DNA of 64,000 nt from Ceratopteris richardii (lineage: Eukaryota; Streptophyta; Polypodiopsida; Polypodiales; Pteridaceae). The stretch spans positions 90,697,495 through 90,761,494 of the forward strand of contig CM035441.1 in NCBI GenBank assembly GCA_020310875.1, read 5' to 3'. Positions 59,851-64,000 of this stretch are shown in pieces. The notes beneath the pieces are model-generated. The model saw nothing but the letters and a program-made list of their open reading frames with translations. It searched no databases and was not told the DNA's origin. The translations under genes and the position numbers were made by a program. Within the stretch, counting starts at the first letter, position 1. Every line of letters begins with the position of its first letter.

Positions 59851-60164
59851 AGTGACATATGTGATCACTTAGTCCATTGGGTTTTTAAGATCTAAGGACA
59901 TATGGGATCCTTAGATATACTGTCGACATACTAGATCCAAGTTTGGGACATATGGCATCGCTTTGGTTTCATGAACATCTAGAACCCATGTGGTTTTTGT
60001 ACCCATGGACATATGGGATTCTTGGTGTGTTGGACATATAGCATCCCTAGGATCTTGAGACATATGGGGTCGCAAGACCTATAATTAGACATTTGGGAGC
60101 CTAGTATGTTTTTTTGGGGGTGGGGGGCTCTAGGTACATACCGAATCCCTAGACATGTAGTTTT
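59851..60164 (+). repeat. GACATATGGGATC motif array, copy 3
   Basis: Same array as 7,079-7,391, nearly identical in sequence and spacing. Confidence 0.6.
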
Positions 60165-60561
60165 TGCATCATGGGGTAGGCATTGTCTTTTGATTATCCA
60201 TTTTCCTCCATTTTGTTTTAGAATTTGAGGTCCATTATTTGGTTGCTTTGGTAGGTCCTTCTCTTCTTTTTGTAGCCTTCTCTTGGTGCATTTATTTTTG
60301 TTATAGCCTTTGTTTCATGAGCTTTTTGGTCTTCTAATAGACTTTGATTTTAATTTTCTCCAGAGTACATGTAGCTCTTTATGCATTTCGGAGATACAAA
60401 TTTGATCTGGGCAAGAGTGAACATTTTCATGGCATTGGGAAGGTCCTACCTTGAGTACTACTCAAGTACTATCTAGTCCCTTACAAGAGACCTTTGAAAA
60501 GTGAAAAACCAATATGTAAAGCTAATTTCAACGCTTTTGAGAGAGCACATAGCCAAGGTAG

Positions 60562-61724
60562 TGTTCAAGAAACACTCACGAATTTGACAAACAGACAGGC
60601 GTAAAAGAAAAAGAAAAAGAGAAGCAGAATCAAAGAAAATCAAAAAGCCTTAGTGGAGGGACAAATCCACGACCCTTATGTATAGTACAGAATCTTCCAA
60701 GAGCAGAGTTCGTTACATCGAATCAAACTGTACATAGAGAGAACGTGCATAAGAATAATAGAAGGGGAAGTGCGAGCTAGAACGTGCGTGAGAAGAGCGT
60801 GCAGTATAAACAAGAGCACAAATAGAAGAAGAAAGAGAGAGGGAGAGACAGAGAGTTTTTAGTTATGGTTAGAAGAAGACACCAGAGATCGCGTATGTAG
60901 AAGAAGACGCCAGAGATCGCGTATGTAAAGATGAATAACAGAAACCTGAAATATCGGGTTTTCATCTGAGAGAGATGGTAGGAAGGAACTACTCACTGTA
61001 GGAGAGTTTCTGTAGCTTGAGCAAGAAGAGGCCAAGCCTGTTTGTACACATCTTCTCTAATAGAAAACACATGTTCATGTGGAAATTCGCGTGCACTGTT
61101 CGTATGTGAAGAAACCGAAGTATTGTCATACTACGGTTAAAGATAGTTAACAGTTACAGTTTCTCAGTAAACGAGTAATTTCCGATAGAAGAACGAAGTA
61201 GATCTCGGAGAGTAATGCGAAGTTTTGTATGAGAGATAGCTCATTCTGTAGCTAGACATCTCTACTTTCAGTTGATCAAAGGTTCAGGTGGAAAAGATAT
61301 CTACACACAGTACAAAGCCTGACCGGAAAGAGGTTTTCTGAACTAGTGGAGTTTTTTCTTAAACTTCAGGAAGAGTTCAGTAAGTTAAGGAAGTTCACGC
61401 ATCACTCCCTTACTTCATAAACATTCACTTGAAGTAATTATAATCAGAATTGAAGTTCATTTTGGTACAATTCCGGTACGATCACGGTGTCAGTCCAGTG
61501 ACAGTCTGGTTAAGTTTCGGTGAAATTTTTCAGTGAATTTAGAGCGTAGTCTTATACGTTGAGCGTCAGAAACTTTGCTAAGCTATTGATTGATTACAGA
61601 GGTGTTCTAAATCACACTAGCTTAGTTCTTCTTGGGCGTGGCGAATTCCGCAGGCTTAATAAGGTTCAGCCTTCGTCGCGTCGACAAGAAGTGGTATCAG
61701 GAAGAGCCGAGTAAAACCACATCA
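60562..61724 (+). repeat. Copia-1 5' LTR in block 3
   Basis: 1,163 bp, ending ATCA. TATA-like TATAAACA at 60,805-60,812. At several sites (aggcgt, gagaggga, ctacggtt) it agrees with the copy-1 3' LTR rather than the copy-1 5' LTR, showing private changes in the latter. Confidence 0.95.
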
Positions 61725-61725
61725 G

Positions 61726-61737
61726 TGGTATCAGAGC
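61726..61737 (+). promoter_or_regulatory. Primer-binding site
   Basis: TGGTATCAGAGC, exact consensus, two bases after the LTR end. Confidence 0.9.
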
Positions 61738-62057
61738 CAGAATATCCACCCTCAATTGGCACCAGAGCCAAGGATAGATCCAAGAGCAAGGGCGAATCGA
61801 CTACAAGTGGATATCAGAGCTAGGCGTATCTAATCAGAGCAGGCTAAGACCCAAGAGCCGAAAGATTCTGAAAAGCAGAAAGGTTCTTAAGGAACAACCG
61901 GAAGTGAAGATACAAGAGAAGTCGAAAACTTTCATAAGGAAAGGAGAACGCTGAAGAGATCAATAGCAAACGGTATCAAGAAGTATTCTGAAGTCATCCT
62001 CAAGAGTAAAGGTTTGTGAAAGGTAAAACCCTTAACATCATACTCACTGGAAAAATT

Positions 62058-64000
62058 ATGGCAGACCACGTTGCTATTGACAAACTGGACAGAGATAATT
62101 ATCCTGCATGGGTACATGGAAGCCTTACTTATGAGTAAGGACTTAATGATGTATGTGAACGGAGAAGAAAAGAAGCCGACTTTTGAAGATGATAGTCAAC
62201 CAGAAAAAGAAGAATTAGAAGCCTTGAAGCTGTGGCAGAAGAAAGATGGAATGGCAAGAGCCTACATCTATAATACCGTAACAGACCATCTACTACTGCA
62301 CATTAGAGGTCTACAGAAAGCAGAGGACATATGGAGTGCATTGGAAGATCATTTCCAAAATACTACGAAAGCTAGGAAGGCTAGCTTATGGTCCGAATTT
62401 ACGACATTCAAAAAGAAGTCGAGTCAAAGCATTAGTGACTATGTTACTAAAATGAAGGACCTAGCAGATAGTCTTGGATCCATAAATGAAGAAGTCGAAG
62501 ATTACAGATTGATAGCACAAGTGCTCACAGGTTTGAGAGGAGATGAAAGGTGGAAACCTTTCGTACTCTCAACTAAACTTTCTTTAAATCATTTCGTGCC
62601 AGATTTAAATCAGTTGCTTGGTTTGATGCTCACATATGAGCAAGACCTGAAAGGAGATGCAGATAAAGGAAAAAGTTCAGCGATGTACATGAAGAACAAG
62701 AAGAAAGACAAAGAAAAACCAAAGGACGAAGAAGAGTAGAGCTCTCAGGCCTATTACACAAGAGGTAAAGGCACTGGCAGAGGAAGAGCAAGAGGTTTTG
62801 GAAGAGGAAGAAGTAGCCAGAATACCAACAAGAAGGCTTGCTGGATTATTGGATTAAGTAATCATCTGGCTCATGACTGTTGGCACAATCAACAAGGATC
62901 AAATCAGAATCAGAACAATAATAGCAGAATTAGGAGCGGAAGATATCAAAGAGGCAGACAAGGCCAAAGAGGCGGTTATGGTAGAGGCGGAGCAAGAAGT
63001 TGGGGACAGAATCAATCCTACAACACCACCTACAACAACTACGCAAATGACACGCAGAATGAAAGTCATACATCGTTGATGATGAACTCTATCAGCACAT
63101 CAGAAAATGAAGACCTAAAGGTATTTTACATTGATTCTGGATGCTCTAATCATTTGTCAGGAAATATAGAACTGATGTCAGAACTAGAAAAAGGTAGTTC
63201 TAGTCACACTGTTCAAACAGGTGACAATACGAGACATAACGTACATTCAATTGGAAAAGTGAAATGCAAGAGTGGAGCAGATTTGCTAACCAATGTTTTG
63301 TATGTTCCAACAATACCGAAAAATTTGATCAGTGTGGGACAGATAGTTGAAAAAGGTTTTCAGGTCAGATTTACAAACAAAGGAGTATTTGTAGAAGATC
63401 CCGAGAATGGATATAATCAGATCGTTTCTGGAAAGAAAGAAGGAAGACTCTTTACTTTAAGAGTACAAGGGAACATCGGCCAAGCGTTGCTCACACATGG
63501 TGAGAAGGTGATTACAGAACTTGATCTATGGCATAAGAGATTAGGTCATTTCAATGAAAAAGGAATTAAAGCTATGATCGCAAATCAGACTGTACTGGGA
63601 TTACCGAACATACAGAATCAACATATGATTCATAAGTGCGAAGCATATCAGATGGGAAAAGCCCACAGGCTACCTTTCCAAAAGAAAGGATTCAAACATG
63701 ATGGAGTACTCGAGCTTATTCATACAGATGTATGGGGGCCAACGAAAGAAGGATCAATCAGCGGATCAAGGTACTATGTCTTATTCATTGATGATGCAAC
63801 AAGGTGGATAACTCTTTATGTTTTGAAAGAGAAATCAGAAGTGTTTGGAGCTTTCAGGCATTTTCATGCATATGCTGAAAGACTTACCGGACGAAAACTT
63901 AAAAGACTGAGGTCTGATGGAGGGGGAGAATACTTCTCCCGAGAATTCAATGACTATCTTTGGAACGCAGGTATTAAGAGAGAAATAACTTGCAGGTATA
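62058..64000 (+). pseudogene. Copia-1 gag-pol in block 3, incomplete
   Basis: ATG at 62,058. A net 5-base loss near 62,112 shifts the frame; the rest of gag is open from 62,071 to a TAG at 62,737-62,739. From there the frame is open to the window end: basic linker, a zinc knuckle with its second Cys replaced (CWII instead of CWIC), a protease with the normal Asp-Ser-Gly, and integrase. In the integrase zinc region CEAC has become CEAY. The TAA and the Asp-Phe-Gly seen in copy 1 are absent here, so those arose after duplication. Confidence 0.93.

Larger units (their letters stand above)
51465..64000 (+). repeat. Duplicated block, copy 3 (runs off the window)
   Basis: The left end at 51,465 is shared with copy 2 (16,685). 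From 52,779 it matches copy 1 from base 1. Directly inside the left end lies an imperfect inverted repeat, ggtgatgtgggt with acccatcttcacc (51,469-51,502). It carries the same two decayed genes and the same Copia insertion as copy 1. Confidence 0.95.
60562..64000 (+). mobile_element. Copia-1, copy in block 3 (5' half)
   Basis: Begins TGTTCAAG directly after GGTAG (60,557-60,561), the same target as in copy 1, so it is the duplicated insertion and not a new one. The 3' half lies beyond the window. Confidence 0.95.

Overview
This window looks like a repeat-dominated stretch of a large plant nuclear genome. I see no intact host gene, rRNA, tRNA or CRISPR array. Nearly everything recognisable is a decayed or recently inserted mobile element: Copia and Gypsy LTR retrotransposons, plus two copies of a degraded non-LTR locus carrying a DUF7869-like gene and a ParB-like/DNA-methylase-like gene. 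DUF7869-type genes and retrotransposons with these gag types suggest a non-seed land plant (fern, lycophyte or moss). That is inference from family memory, not something the sequence proves.

Layout. A long block occurs as three direct copies. Copy 1 is 1-11,233 (left end outside the window), copy 2 is 16,685-19,960 (truncated), and copy 3 is 51,465-64,000 (right end outside the window). Copies 1 and 3 differ by about 2% in the stretch I counted by hand. Both hold (i) a decayed minus-strand gene with ParB-like and DNA-methylase-like motifs, (ii) head-to-head with it a decayed plus-strand DUF7869-like gene, (iii) an array of degenerate GACATATGGGATC motifs, and (iv) the same Copia element inserted after the same GGTAG target. 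In copy 1 this Copia is full length (7,790-14,682, 1,163-bp LTRs, TSD GGTAG). The Copia therefore landed before the block was duplicated.

Between copies 2 and 3: an internally deleted TNT1-like Copia (about 20,735-23,224) preceded by a TCTA microsatellite. Next comes a ~16.9-kb minus-strand Gypsy element (23,484-40,371, LTRs ~2.1 kb) inserted into the tail of another Copia. That Gypsy is itself split inside its RNase H region by a young plus-strand Copia (28,279-33,371, 230/229-bp LTRs, TSD ATATC). Downstream lie an unassigned decayed minus-strand coding locus (42,488-44,378), a decayed minus-strand Copia (45,780-48,541) related to the nested one, and a poorly coding region with four hairpin-forming repeats spaced 39, 39 and 32 bp (49,965-50,088).

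Relative age: the block's Copia is older (LTRs ~4% apart), then the block duplication (~2%), and the nested Copia is youngest (two LTR differences). The most unusual content is the paired ParB/methylase-like and DUF7869-like locus, its intron-like segment with five degenerate palindromes, and the hairpin repeat array. All coding remnants carry nonsense codons or frameshifts, so nothing here is shown to be active.
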